A stretch of 13,964 nt of DNA. It comes from Actinomycetes bacterium. GTDB taxonomy: Bacteria > Actinomycetota > Actinomycetes > Actinomycetales > Dermabacteraceae. The position numbers and the translations under genes were made by a program. Below the pieces are notes generated by a model. That model saw nothing but the letters and a program-made list of their open reading frames with translations. It ran no database searches and was not told the DNA's origin. This document shows positions 1 to 7,806 of this stretch, piece by piece; position 1 is the first letter of the stretch; every line of letters begins with the position of its first letter. The stretch lies in NCBI GenBank assembly GCA_023389045.1, contig JAEWEZ010000091.1, forward strand, positions 1 through 13,964, written 5' to 3'.

Positions 1-3
1 CGT

Positions 4-26
4 GTCGGCTGTGGTGAGCGGCCGAC
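4..26 (-). terminator. Possible terminator hairpin after the EcsC-like gene
   Basis: A 6-bp perfect inverted repeat (gtcggc at 4-9, gccgac at 21-26) with an 11-nt loop lies just past the stop of the minus-strand gene at 33. No T-tract follows it on the minus strand within the window, and the stem is short, so termination is only inferred from position. Confidence 0.3.
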
Positions 27-32
27 GGTCGC

Positions 33-773
33 TCAGTTCTCCAGTTCGCCCTCGACGGTGGTGGACTCGACGACATCCACCTCGCTGAAAATGTCGCGAA
101 CGGCTTCGATGACGGAGCCGGCCACGATGCGTGCACCGATACCGCCGATGATGGCGCCCACGCCGAAGGGGAGCAGACGACCGAGCCAGAGCCCACCGGC
201 CTTGGCCATCAGGCGGCGGCGCACATAGCGGCTGATCTGCTGAGAGATGAGGCCCTGGACCATGCCGGCGTTCCCCCCGGCCAGAACGTTCTCCCAGCTC
301 ACACCCTTCTTACCCATGGACTTGGCGATGATTTCCTCGCCGCGCTCGCCAGCGAGCACCGCCAGCATCACCAGGCGGCGGGTGGAGGAGTCCTTCATGT
401 CCACCTCATGGATCGCCGCGGCCGAGAGGGTCAGGAAAGCGCAGGCTTCGGCGAAGGAGACACCCTCGCCGATGGTCAGGCCCATGGCGGCGATGGTACC
501 GATGCCGGGGAGGGCCGCCACGCCACCCACGCCAGCGCCGGTCGCGGTCATGAGGTTCAGGAAACGCGAGCAGACCATGTCCATCAGTTCATCGTCGGTG
601 GCCTTGGGCTTCTTCTTGCGCAGGGAGGCCACGTAGCTCGCGGCAAGCGGAGCCTGCACCTTCAGAGCCGTGTCGATCATCGCCAGCCAGCGTTCATCCA
701 GCGGCTGTGCGAGGGACTCATCGCTCGAGGCAAGAGTGTCGATCTCGTCGGGCTTCGGGGTGGAAGAGTTCAC
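33..773 (-). CDS. Putative EcsC-family-like membrane-associated protein
   Basis: I do not recognise this protein with certainty. It is 246 aa from the GTG at 773. That start is chosen because GGAG stands 6 nt before it; the frame is open up to a GTG at 872, which has no convincing ribosome-binding site and would add 33 polar residues. The protein has a polar N-terminus (1-30), a helical segment with KKKPK (about 53-57), a Gly/Ala-rich hydrophobic stretch (about 76-122, containing ALPGIGTIAAMGL), and a basic helix YVRRRLMAK followed by a second Gly-rich hydrophobic stretch (about 196-221). Two Gly-rich hydrophobic segments flanking basic helices recall the EcsC family, whose biochemical role is unknown. 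It lies downstream of, and in the same direction as, the peptide deformylase gene, with no strong hairpin between them, so co-transcription is possible. The acidic C-terminus is unremarkable. Confidence 0.5.
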   Translation of the reverse strand: MNSSTPKPDEIDTLASSDESLAQPLDERWLAMIDTALKVQAPLAASYVASLRKKKPKATDDELMDMVCSRFLNLMTATGAGVGGVAALPGIGTIAAMGLTIGEGVSFAEACAFLTLSAAAIHEVDMKDSSTRRLVMLAVLAGERGEEIIAKSMGKKGVSWENVLAGGNAGMVQGLISQQISRYVRRRLMAKAGGLWLGRLLPFGVGAIIGGIGARIVAGSVIEAVRDIFSEVDVVESTTVEGELEN

Positions 774-944
774 CGGGGGCTCCGTTCGTGAAAGTTCTGT
801 CGCTGCGTCGCCGCCGATCCTTGCAGATTCGCCGTTGGACGCCAGAGCAACGGTACAACCCGTCGGCTCCACGCATGCTGAAACTCAGGTGGCATACGGA
901 TTGAAGCCCTCGACAACGCCCCTGTCACACGCCCTCTGCCGACC

Positions 945-1805
945 TTAGGTGCGGCTGAGGATCACCCGGCCAGGACGCAAATGCTGGATGTCACCCTCCA
1001 GACCCAAACGGCTGATGGCCTCGTGCACGTCGTATCGCATGGCCCAGCGGCCTTCCACGAAGGAGCGCGGCACGGCTCGGTCATGGCACAGGATGCCCGC
1101 GAGGTGGTCGATTTCATGCTGGTGGATGCGGGCGGTCCAGCCGGTGTGCTGCTCGTCGATCGTACGCAGGCGCCCCTCGGCGGTCAGCTCCACCGCCCGC
1201 ACCCGCACGGTGCGGGAACGCGGAACAATCGACTGCCAGCCATCGACCGAGAGGCATCCCTCAAAGGCGAAAACGTCGAGCGAGCCGGTGATCTCGTAGA
1301 CGGGGTCCAGGAGGGTTCGCAGCGGCAGGGGGCGACGCTCCAGCTGTTCCTCTTCGCTGCCGAGGTGGGCGAGGTCCTCCTCGGTCTGCGTATGGGGCTG
1401 TACCGCTCCCTCAGCATCCTCTACCTCTCGGGCGTAGCGGTCTTCCAGCACCGCCATCCGCAACGGCAGCCCAATCTGCGGGGCCGCCAATCCAACCCCC
1501 GGGGCCTTATGCATCGTGAGAGTCATGATCTGGACGAGCTCCTGCAGCAGAGGCAGGGGCAGACGCAGCGCGGCGAGGAGCTCCTCATGGCTCGCATCGC
1601 GGGTGATGAGGCTCTGATCCTCAAGCACGTCCTGACCCCGTCGGCGCAGCGCCGGGTGACCGGCTTGCACGATCGGCAGGGGAACCTCGGCAGGGTCGGC
1701 GTGTTCTGCGCGCTCCTCGGCGCGGGAAAGCACTCTGGCTCGGTGACGGTCCAGGATGCGCTGGGCGAGTTCGGCGATATCCACGTCGAAAGTATCCCAT
1801 CGCAC
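945..1805 (-). CDS. def: Peptide deformylase with an acidic insertion
   Basis: Peptide deformylase removes the N-formyl group from nascent proteins, using a metal held by one Cys and two His in the cytosol. All three family motifs are present: GVGLAAPQ (about residues 103-110), EGCLS (182-186, metal-binding Cys) and HEIDH (230-234, two His ligands and the catalytic Glu). The length is 286 aa against roughly 170-220 aa for the family. The excess is an N-terminal helical region and about 34 extra, mostly acidic residues between motif I and motif II (roughly 123-160). The start is uncertain. The frame is open to a GTG at 1976, but that would run through the promoter region of the divergent msiK gene. 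I chose the GTG at 1805; a GTG at 1784 with GGGA upstream is an equally good alternative. No strong terminator follows, and the EcsC-like gene is next on the same strand. Confidence 0.9.
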   Translation of the reverse strand: MRWDTFDVDIAELAQRILDRHRARVLSRAEERAEHADPAEVPLPIVQAGHPALRRRGQDVLEDQSLITRDASHEELLAALRLPLPLLQELVQIMTLTMHKAPGVGLAAPQIGLPLRMAVLEDRYAREVEDAEGAVQPHTQTEEDLAHLGSEEEQLERRPLPLRTLLDPVYEITGSLDVFAFEGCLSVDGWQSIVPRSRTVRVRAVELTAEGRLRTIDEQHTGWTARIHQHEIDHLAGILCHDRAVPRSFVEGRWAMRYDVHEAISRLGLEGDIQHLRPGRVILSRT

Positions 1806-1991
1806 ACCGCTATGGCCCCGTGCAGCACAGTCCGCGCCACGCCGACGGGACCATCGGACACCTCCCCTCCCCCAGCCCGGTGGGTTATGCTTCCCGAGCC
1901 GGTGCAAGGAAGCACTCCACACCCCGTTGAGGGCCTCCGGAGGACATCCGTGGATGCCTCGCCCCGGTGAGAACACTTCACAACGGACCGT

Positions 1992-2009
1992 CCGGCACGT
2001 ACCTGCCGG
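1992..2009 (+). promoter_or_regulatory. Leader hairpin or operator-like inverted repeat before msiK
   Basis: The msiK upstream region contains ccggca (1992-1997) and tgccgg (2004-2009), a 6-bp inverted repeat with a 6-nt loop that ends one base before the purine-rich ribosome-binding site GAAGGGA (2011-2017). A second overlapping inverted repeat, cggac/gtccg, lies at 1984-1994. These could be a regulator-binding site or an mRNA structure near the ribosome-binding site. The sequence does not decide, and short repeats of this kind also occur by chance in GC-rich DNA. The rest of the 1806-2024 gap shows no convincing -35/-10 pair. Confidence 0.3.
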
Positions 2010-2024
2010 TGAAGGGACATCACC

Positions 2025-3110
2025 ATGGCAACAGTTACTTTCGACAATGCGACGCGCATCTATGCGGGCTCTGAGCGCCCCGCCGTCGACAGCCTCAACA
2101 TTGAAATCGCCGACGGCGAGTTCCTCGTGCTCGTCGGTCCCTCCGGCTGCGGCAAGTCAACCTCGCTGCGTATGCTCGCCGGCCTCGAAGAGATCAACGC
2201 CGGTCGCATCCTGATTGGTGAGCGCGACGTCACCGACGTCCCCCCGAAGGACCGCGACATCGCAATGGTCTTCCAGAACTACGCCCTGTACCCGCACATG
2301 ACCGTGGCGGACAACATGGGCTTCGCGCTGAAGATCGCCGGCACCCCCAAGGCCGAGATCCGCAAGCGCGTGGAAGAGGCCGCCAAGATCCTGGACCTCA
2401 CCGAGTACCTCGACCGTAAGCCGAAGGCTCTCTCCGGTGGTCAGCGTCAGCGTGTGGCCATGGGCCGCGCGATCGTGCGCTCCCCCCAGGTGTTCCTCAT
2501 GGACGAGCCGCTGTCGAACCTCGACGCCAAGCTCCGCGTCTCCACCCGTACCCAGATCGCTTCGCTGCAGCGTCGTCTCGGCGTCACCACCGTGTACGTG
2601 ACCCACGACCAGACCGAGGCTATGACCATGGGTGACCGCGTGGCCGTGCTCAACCAGGGCGTGCTGCAGCAGATCGACTCCCCGCGTCGCATGTACGACC
2701 ACCCGAACAACGTCTTCGTGGCCGGCTTCATCGGCTCCCCCGCCATGAACCTCATCGCGCAGAACCTCTCCGAGGGCGGCGTGAAGTTCGGTGACGTCGT
2801 GATCCCCGTGGATCGCTCCACCCTCTCCGACACCAACGAGAACCGCGTGACCGTGGGTGTTCGCCCCGAGGATCTCGAGCCCGTCAGCGACGGCCACGGC
2901 CTGCCCGTGGAGATCGACGTGGTCGAGGAGCTCGGCGCCGACGCCTACGTGTACGGTCGCCTGGCCGGCTCGGATGAGACCTCCAAGCCGATCATCGCCC
3001 GTGTGGACGGCCGCCGTCCCCCCGCCAAGGGCGAGACCGTGTTCTTCCGTCCGAAGGAGGGCCACCTGCACCTCTTCGACGTGGCGAACGGTCAGCGTCT
3101 GGGCGACTGA
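2025..3110 (+). CDS. msiK: Multiple-sugar ABC transporter ATP-binding subunit (MsiK/UgpC type)
   Basis: This is the cytoplasmic ATPase of carbohydrate-importing ABC transporters of the MalK/UgpC family. In Streptomyces the ortholog MsiK is shared by several separate sugar permease systems. All motifs are intact in the 361 aa: Walker A GPSGCGKST (38-46), Q-loop Q84, signature LSGGQ (136-140), Walker B VFLMDE (156-161), D-loop NLD, switch His194 in YVTHDQ. A C-terminal OB/TOBE regulatory domain covers about 240-361. The ATG at 2025 follows GAAGGGA by 7 nt. No permease or sugar-binding protein gene is adjacent, and a strong terminator follows at once, which fits a stand-alone shared ATPase rather than a subunit of one operon. 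The cotranscribed neighbours seen with MalK in E. coli are absent. The symbol rests on family resemblance and gene isolation. Confidence 0.95.
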   Translation: MATVTFDNATRIYAGSERPAVDSLNIEIADGEFLVLVGPSGCGKSTSLRMLAGLEEINAGRILIGERDVTDVPPKDRDIAMVFQNYALYPHMTVADNMGFALKIAGTPKAEIRKRVEEAAKILDLTEYLDRKPKALSGGQRQRVAMGRAIVRSPQVFLMDEPLSNLDAKLRVSTRTQIASLQRRLGVTTVYVTHDQTEAMTMGDRVAVLNQGVLQQIDSPRRMYDHPNNVFVAGFIGSPAMNLIAQNLSEGGVKFGDVVIPVDRSTLSDTNENRVTVGVRPEDLEPVSDGHGLPVEIDVVEELGADAYVYGRLAGSDETSKPIIARVDGRRPPAKGETVFFRPKEGHLHLFDVANGQRLGD

Positions 3111-3125
3111 TCCAGTCCCCCGTAT

Positions 3126-3170
3126 GCGACGGGCGTCCGGCCATCAGGGCCGGGCGCCCGTCGCCTTTCT
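3126..3170 (+). terminator. Rho-independent terminator of msiK
   Basis: A 17-bp stem (3126-3142 pairing with 3148-3164, one G-U wobble and no mismatch) with a 5-nt loop (atcag) begins 15 nt after the msiK stop. CTTTCT follows the stem. This is the strongest intrinsic terminator in the window. Confidence 0.9.
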
Positions 3171-3353
3171 ACGTAGCACTCTCTGAGCAGCGCTTTCAGT
3201 GCGAAACCGGCAGCATCTCGCGGCGCACCACTCACGCTGTAAGAGTGAAATGCCCCGCCGATTGGCCCTCCCCGCGAAGCCTTCACGCTTCCTCCCCGTC
3301 GGCACAGGCCCCACAACATGCACCCGAGCCCCTTCTCGGGGCAGAATGGAGCA

Positions 3354-4595
3354 ATGGCACCTCTGGAAATCACCGCCTCCCGCGCGGATCCGGCACTGCT
3401 GGACCTGCCCTGGGAGCGGCCGCTTGAGGAATGGCCCGAGGAGATCCTCGCGGCCCTCCCCCGCGGTATTTCCCGGCACGTGGTGCGTTTTGTGCGCGTC
3501 TCCGGCCGAGTGCTGGCGCTCAAGGAAATCGACCACACCCTGGCGCGCCGCGAATACGACATGCTCCGGGTGCTCGGCCGTCTCGGAGTTCCCTGCGTCG
3601 CTCCCTTTGCCGTCGTCTCCGGACGCACCGACGCTCAGGGTGAGCCCCTCGACGCCGTGCTCATCACCCGGCACCTGTCCTTCTCCCTGCCCTACCGCGC
3701 CGTGTTCAGCCAGGTCTCGCGGGAGAACACCGCGCATCGACTCCTCGATGCCCTCGCCGTGCTCCTCGTGCGCCTGCACCTGCAGGGTTTCTACTGGGGT
3801 GACGTTTCGCTCTCCAACACTTTGTTCCGACGCGACGCCGGCGCCTTCGCCGCCTACCTCGTCGACGTGGAAACCGGCAGTCTGCATGAGCAACTCTCCG
3901 ATGGGCAGCGCCACTACGATCTCGACCTCGCACGCACCAACATCATCGGCGAACTCATGGACCTGCAGGCCGGGGATATGATCGATCCGGAGATCGACGT
4001 CGTCGAGGTGGGCGATGACCTCGTGGCCCGCTATAAGCGTCTGTGGGCGGCACTGACCGAACGTGAAAGTTTCGCTTCCGATGAGCGGTGGCGCGTCTCC
4101 GCGCGCATCGAGCACCTCAATGAGCTCGGATTCGATGTGGGCGAACTGGAAATCACCACGGACCTTGGCGGCACCTCCGTCTCGATCATGCCGAAGGTGG
4201 TCGATGCCGGGCATCATTCACGCCGTCTCATGCGCCTGACCGGGATCGACGCGCAGGAGAACCAGGCCCGTCGGCTGCTGAACGATTTGGACCACTATCG
4301 GGCCGCGACCGACCAGCAGGCTGAGGATGAAGAGTTCGTGGCCCATGAATGGCTGCAGAACAGCTATGAGCCGGTGGTCCGCTCGATCCCCCGCTCCATG
4401 CGCTCCAAACTCGAACCGCCCGAGTTCTTCCACGAGGTGCTCGAACACAAGTGGTTCCTCTCCGAGCGGGCCGGGCACGACGTGAGCACCACCGATGCCG
4501 TGCAGGATTACATCCACACCCAGCTCCAGCACCGGCGCGATGAGAAGGCACTGGTGACCACGGAAACCTCGGCCCTGCCGATTATTGAGAGCTAA
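3354..4595 (+). CDS. Kinase-fold/DUF4032 domain protein
   Basis: This is a 413-aa soluble protein of unknown cellular role. The N-terminal half looks like an atypical small-molecule or lipopolysaccharide-type kinase fold. It has an ATP-lysine candidate in LALKEI (K57), a catalytic-loop-like HLQGFYWGDVSLSNTLF (D150, N155) and a DVE metal-binding candidate (D171). The C-terminal half, about 210-370, matches my memory of DUF4032, a domain found attached to this kinase-like region in actinobacteria. The substrate is unknown, so I call no reaction. The ATG at 3354 is preferred because GGAG lies just upstream, although very close; an ATG at 3318 in frame would add 12 residues and has no ribosome-binding site. 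It stands alone between the msiK terminator and the hairpin at 4651. I find no convincing promoter in 3171-3353. Confidence 0.85.
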   Translation: MAPLEITASRADPALLDLPWERPLEEWPEEILAALPRGISRHVVRFVRVSGRVLALKEIDHTLARREYDMLRVLGRLGVPCVAPFAVVSGRTDAQGEPLDAVLITRHLSFSLPYRAVFSQVSRENTAHRLLDALAVLLVRLHLQGFYWGDVSLSNTLFRRDAGAFAAYLVDVETGSLHEQLSDGQRHYDLDLARTNIIGELMDLQAGDMIDPEIDVVEVGDDLVARYKRLWAALTERESFASDERWRVSARIEHLNELGFDVGELEITTDLGGTSVSIMPKVVDAGHHSRRLMRLTGIDAQENQARRLLNDLDHYRAATDQQAEDEEFVAHEWLQNSYEPVVRSIPRSMRSKLEPPEFFHEVLEHKWFLSERAGHDVSTTDAVQDYIHTQLQHRRDEKALVTTETSALPIIES

Positions 4596-4650
4596 GCAGC
4601 GCGAAGCTCAACAGCGCGACGCTCAGCGATAAAGAAACCCAGCCAAACGA

Positions 4651-4686
4651 AAGGGGCTGCACCCCGTGAGGGAGGTGCAGCCCCTT
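4651..4686. terminator. Bidirectional terminator between the DUF4032 gene and rlmB
   Basis: A perfect 13-bp stem (aaggggctgcacc at 4651-4663, complement at 4674-4686) with a 10-nt loop sits between two convergent genes. Read on the minus strand it is followed by a T-rich stretch (ttcgttt), so it should end the cysS-rlmB transcript. On the plus strand the tail is poorer in T. Confidence 0.85.
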
Positions 4687-4705
4687 ATCGATGCTGTCGC
4701 GCGGC

Positions 4706-5653
4706 TCAGGCGAGGCCCTTGCGCGCCCGGGTGCCGGAGATCTCGTAGAGCGCGATGGCCGCCGCAACAGAAGCGTTGAGCGACTCGGTGCGGCCCGTCA
4801 TCGGGATCGACACGACCTGGTCGCAGGTTTCGCGGGCAAGACGCGAGAGGCCCTTGCCCTCGGCGCCGACGACGAGCACCACCGGCTCCGTCGCGAGCTG
4901 CAGTTCGCGGCTGGTCACGTCTCCCTCAGCGTCAAGGCCCAGGGCGAAAACGCCGCGGTCCTTGAGCTCGGCCAGGGTGCGGTTCAGGTTCGTCACCTGC
5001 GCGACACGCACTCGGCCGGCGGCACCGGCCGCCACCTTCCAGACGCTCGCGGTCATGCCGGCACTGCGACGCTCGGGGATGATCAGGCCATGCGCGCCGA
5101 AAGCATCGGCGCTGCGCAGGATCGCCCCGAGGTTACGCGGATCGGTGATGCCATCCAGGGCCACCAGCAGCGGCGGCTCGAAAGCGTTCTGCGCGATCTC
5201 CAGGAGATCGTCGATCTCGGCGTAGTCGTAGGCCGGGATCGTGAGCGAGACGCCCTGGTGCACGGCGCCATCGGTCATGCGGTCAAGGTCCGTGCGGGAG
5301 GCCTCGGTGACCGGCAGGCTGCGGGCATGGGCCAGGCGCAGAATCTCCCGCACCCGCTCATCAGCATCGATCCGCACCATGAGGGTCAGGGCTGTGGCGG
5401 GAACGTCCTCACGCAGTGCCTCCAGCACCGCGTTACGGCCCGCTACCTGGTCGCTGCCGGGCTGTTTCGCGCCGCGGGCACCGCGGGCGACAGTTTTCGC
5501 GCCACCGCGGTAGGCCTTATGGCCGGGACGGTCTTCCGCCTTCGGGGTGGGGCCTTTGCCTTCGAGGGCGCGACGACGCACACCGCCGGATCCGACGGTC
5601 GCGCCCTTCTTGGAACGGCGCACGGCGCCGCGTCGGGAGGAATTGCCTGCCAT
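4706..5653 (-). CDS. rlmB: 23S rRNA (guanosine-2'-O)-methyltransferase, TrmH/RlmB family
   Basis: This SPOUT-class methyltransferase uses S-adenosylmethionine; RlmB methylates the ribose of G2251 in 23S rRNA of E. coli. The 315 aa comprise a basic, Gly-rich disordered tail (1-66), the substrate-binding domain (about 68-145) and the SPOUT domain (about 160-307). The three knotted-domain motifs are visible: LDGITDPRNLGAILRSADAF with N174 and R180, LVVGAEGKGLS (about 260-270), and VSIPMTGRTESLNAS (281-295). The basic tail is typical of actinobacterial members and accounts for the length above the 243 aa of E. coli RlmB. The ATG at 5653 follows an excellent GAGGAGG, which overlaps the end of cysS; the spacing from the cysS stop is 11 nt, so the two genes form an operon. 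Assignment to the exact rRNA site is by family and is not seen in the sequence. Confidence 0.93.
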   Translation of the reverse strand: MAGNSSRRGAVRRSKKGATVGSGGVRRRALEGKGPTPKAEDRPGHKAYRGGAKTVARGARGAKQPGSDQVAGRNAVLEALREDVPATALTLMVRIDADERVREILRLAHARSLPVTEASRTDLDRMTDGAVHQGVSLTIPAYDYAEIDDLLEIAQNAFEPPLLVALDGITDPRNLGAILRSADAFGAHGLIIPERRSAGMTASVWKVAAGAAGRVRVAQVTNLNRTLAELKDRGVFALGLDAEGDVTSRELQLATEPVVLVVGAEGKGLSRLARETCDQVVSIPMTGRTESLNASVAAAIALYEISGTRARKGLA

Positions 5654-5664
5654 CTCGTGCCTCC

Positions 5665-7107
5665 TCAGGCTTTGTCGTTCAGGAACCAGCGGGCGCCGTC
5701 TTTACCGTCCTCGACGCGGATCCCCGCCGCGGCGAGGGCGTCACGGATCGCATCGGCGCGGGCCCAATCCTTCTGTGCGCGGGCTTCGGCGCGGTCCTCC
5801 AGCTGGCTGCGCACCAGCGCGTCGAGAGCCTCGTGTTCACCACCACCGCTGCTTCCCGCGGCGCTCCCCCACTGGGCGCCGAGCGGATCGAGGCCGAGCA
5901 CGTCGAGCATTCCTCGCAGCGCACCGAGCCGTTCGTCGATCTGCTCCTTCGCACCACCGGAGGCGAGCAGGGTGTTCAGGGCGCTCAGTTCGCGGTGAAC
6001 CACGGCGAGCGCCTCGGGAACGGCGAGGTCCTCGTTCATCGCGGCGGTGAAGTCGTCGGGCAGAGCCCAGGCGGTGAGGTCCGCATCAGGGGCGGCTGCG
6101 CCCTGACCGTCGAGCTGTTCTGCGGCGCGGCGGGCGGTGGCCACGAAACGCTCCCAGACCGTTTCCGCTTCCGCCATGGCGGTGGCGTTGTACTCCACGG
6201 TGGCGCGGTAGTGCGCGCCGACCAGACCCAGGCGTAGAGCCGGGGCGGGGTGATCAGCGAGTGCCTGGGCGGCGGTGACGAAGTTGTTGAGGGACTTGCC
6301 CATTTTGAGGCCGTCCACAGTGAGCATCCCGGAGTGCACCCAGCGCTGGGCGAAGCCGTATCCGGCGGCGTGGGATTGCGCCTGCTCGTTCTCATGGTGA
6401 GGGAAGCGCAGGTCGAGGCCTCCGGCGTGGATGTCGAAGGTTTCGCCCAGATACTTGTGGCTCATGGCGGAGCATTCGAGGTGCCAGCCGGGGCGTCCGC
6501 GCCCGAAGGGGGTGTCCCAGGCGGCGGTATCCGGTTCGGTGGGCTTCGCGGCCTTCCACAGGGCGAAGTCGCGCGGATCGCGTTTGCCGGGTTCCATCTG
6601 TTCCCCGGCGTCTTTCATATCGTCCAGGCTCTGCCGGGTCAGGGACCCGTAGGTGTGATGGCTGCGCACGTCGAAGTACACCGAGCCATTGCCATCAGCG
6701 TAGGCGTGCCCGCGGTCGATCAAACGCTGCATGAAGGCGATCATCTCGGGGACGTGCCCGGTGGCGCGGGGCTCGTAGGTGGGGCGACGGTTTCCGAGGC
6801 GGTCCAGCACGTCGTGGAACTCGCGTTCGAAGCGCAGCGACCAGGCCCACCAGTAGGCGTCGTTCTCGGCGGAGCGGTCCAGGATCTTGTCGTCAATGTC
6901 GGTGACATTGCGCAGGTGCAGCACCTCGTAGCCGCTGCGTTCCAGCCAGCGCACGAGCACGTCGATCGCCAGGAAGGTGCGCAGATGGCCGAGGTGCGGG
7001 GCGCCCTGTGTGGTCGGGCCGCACACATACAGCGACACCACCCCCTCACGCACCGGTTCAAGCGGTGTGATCGTGCGGGTGGCGGTGTCGTGGAGTCGAA
7101 GAGTCAC
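5665..7107 (-). CDS. cysS: Cysteinyl-tRNA synthetase
   Basis: Class I aminoacyl-tRNA synthetase that charges tRNA-Cys in the cytosol. The 480 aa from GTG 7107 compare with 461 in E. coli. Visible are the HIGH-type motif HLGH (38-41), the KMSKS-type KMGKS (268-272), and the four zinc ligands C29, C212, H237 and E241 in the contexts YVCGPT, LECSAMS and PHHENE. The frame is open to 7248, but the upstream 47 residues are Pro/Ala-rich and lie across a hairpin, so I reject them. The GTG at 7107 begins the conserved VTLRLHDT. It has no usable ribosome-binding site but has a TANNNT box 7 nt before it, so the mRNA may be leaderless. MshC, the related mycothiol ligase, is excluded because the C-terminal anticodon-binding region and KMGKS context are those of CysS. 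It is co-transcribed with rlmB. Confidence 0.96.
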   Translation of the reverse strand: MTLRLHDTATRTITPLEPVREGVVSLYVCGPTTQGAPHLGHLRTFLAIDVLVRWLERSGYEVLHLRNVTDIDDKILDRSAENDAYWWAWSLRFEREFHDVLDRLGNRRPTYEPRATGHVPEMIAFMQRLIDRGHAYADGNGSVYFDVRSHHTYGSLTRQSLDDMKDAGEQMEPGKRDPRDFALWKAAKPTEPDTAAWDTPFGRGRPGWHLECSAMSHKYLGETFDIHAGGLDLRFPHHENEQAQSHAAGYGFAQRWVHSGMLTVDGLKMGKSLNNFVTAAQALADHPAPALRLGLVGAHYRATVEYNATAMAEAETVWERFVATARRAAEQLDGQGAAAPDADLTAWALPDDFTAAMNEDLAVPEALAVVHRELSALNTLLASGGAKEQIDERLGALRGMLDVLGLDPLGAQWGSAAGSSGGGEHEALDALVRSQLEDRAEARAQKDWARADAIRDALAAAGIRVEDGKDGARWFLNDKA

Positions 7108-7114
7108 ATCCCCA

Positions 7115-7120
7115 AGGGTA
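7115..7120 (-). promoter_or_regulatory. Candidate -10 box for leaderless cysS transcript
   Basis: TACCCT on the minus strand fits the actinobacterial -10 pattern TANNNT and lies 7 nt before the cysS GTG, so transcription would begin at the start codon. No good -35 is visible at 16-18 nt. Support is mainly the repeated arrangement at 7691 and 12359. Confidence 0.35.
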
Positions 7121-7161
7121 CGGTGCGCAGGCTGTTCCTGCGCGGCAACGCCCCAGGGATG

Positions 7162-7191
7162 CGAGCGATCCCTCGCCAGAGGGATCGCTCG
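7162..7191 (-). terminator. Hairpin terminator after the Holin-X-like gene
   Basis: A perfect 13-bp stem (7162-7174 with 7179-7191) and 4-nt loop (gcca) start 5 nt after the stop of the Holin-X-like gene on the minus strand. There is no T-tract, as is common in actinobacteria. It separates that gene from cysS. Confidence 0.7.
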
Positions 7192-7195
7192 GGGC

Positions 7196-7684
7196 TCACT
7201 CGGACGCGGTGGAGGGGGCGCCGGCGCGCTTGCCGTAGAGCTCTTCAAAGGTGTCGTCGTAGCTCACGGCATTGTGACGGCCGCCCTGGAACACCTGCAC
7301 GGCGCTCTGCGCGGTTTCGATCGTCACTTCGGGGGCACCGAGCTTCTTGGAGACCAGGAAGGCGATGAGGCCTGCGATCAGGGCCAGCAGGATGAAGACG
7401 CCCGCGATAATCAGGAAGGACAGCCAGGGAGAGAGCCCCAGGGCAATCAGGCCGTTGGCGGCGGCGAACAGCAGCATCACCCAGGCCGAGAGCAGCAGGA
7501 ACAGCAGCACGGCGGCGCAGGCGGCGATGATGCCAACCTTCACCCCGAGAGCCGTGATCTCCTTCTTGGCGATCGCGATCTCGTGGTGGACGACGCCGAG
7601 GAGTTCGTCGCGGATGGACTGGACGAGCTCACCGATGGACCGCTGAGTGGGCGGGGTGCTCGGGTCGTTCGTGGTGTTGATCAT
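7196..7684 (-). CDS. Holin-X-type (phage holin superfamily III) two-helix membrane protein
   Basis: A 162-aa protein of the actinobacterial Holin-X family (PF07332-like); the family name is historical and most members are not in prophages. An N-terminal amphipathic region with RSIGELVQSIRDELLGVVHHEIAIAKKEI (about 15-43) precedes two membrane helices (about 50-75 and 87-112). A charged cytoplasmic tail ends in DDTFEELYGKR. I see no signal peptide or phage gene nearby, so a lysis function is unlikely; the role is unknown, probably at the cell envelope. The ATG at 7684 has no good ribosome-binding site; a TAGGCT box 6 nt upstream suggests a leaderless transcript. It is transcribed alone between the inverted repeat at 7807-7889 and the hairpin at 7162-7191. 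Confidence 0.85.
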   Translation of the reverse strand: MINTTNDPSTPPTQRSIGELVQSIRDELLGVVHHEIAIAKKEITALGVKVGIIAACAAVLLFLLLSAWVMLLFAAANGLIALGLSPWLSFLIIAGVFILLALIAGLIAFLVSKKLGAPEVTIETAQSAVQVFQGGRHNAVSYDDTFEELYGKRAGAPSTASE

Positions 7685-7690
7685 GAGGCG

Positions 7691-7696
7691 AGCCTA
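7691..7696 (-). promoter_or_regulatory. Candidate -10 box for leaderless Holin-X-like transcript
   Basis: TAGGCT on the minus strand (TANNNT) lies 6 nt before the ATG at 7684. No clear -35 is present. Weak on its own, it is supported by the same spacing at cysS and the RHH gene. Confidence 0.35.
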
Positions 7697-7806
7697 TCGC
7701 AGGGTCGGGGCCGGGTGGCAGGCGGAAACGGGCAGGGGTGGGGCGATGCACAGATGCACCGCGAGGGTTGGGAAGCGGAAGAGGACCTGTGATGCCAAGG
7801 GGCCGT

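Noticed and set aside
981..1970. A 329-codon plus-strand open frame over the peptide deformylase gene
   Set aside because: Complementary to all three deformylase motifs, which are clearly the coding sense.
1806..1976. N-terminal extension of peptide deformylase to the GTG at 1976
   Set aside because: It would run into the upstream region of divergent msiK, has no ribosome-binding site, and gives an Arg/Gly/Trp-rich peptide unlike any deformylase.
3171..3353. A promoter for the DUF4032 gene around gctgtaagagtgaaa
   Set aside because: No hexamer fits TANNNT with a -35 at 16-18 nt; the similarity is too weak to call.
4691..5998. A 435-codon plus-strand open frame over rlmB and the end of cysS
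   Set aside because: Antisense to well-supported genes, with low-complexity Arg/Ala/His content and no motif.
6250..7368. A 372-codon plus-strand open frame over cysS
   Set aside because: Shadow of the cysS coding sequence; Val/Gly/His-rich translation with no domain and no ribosome-binding site that I can see.
7196..7684. Prophage or lysis cassette suggested by the holin family name
   Set aside because: No endolysin, structural or integrase genes are near; Holin-X proteins are ordinary chromosomal proteins in actinobacteria.
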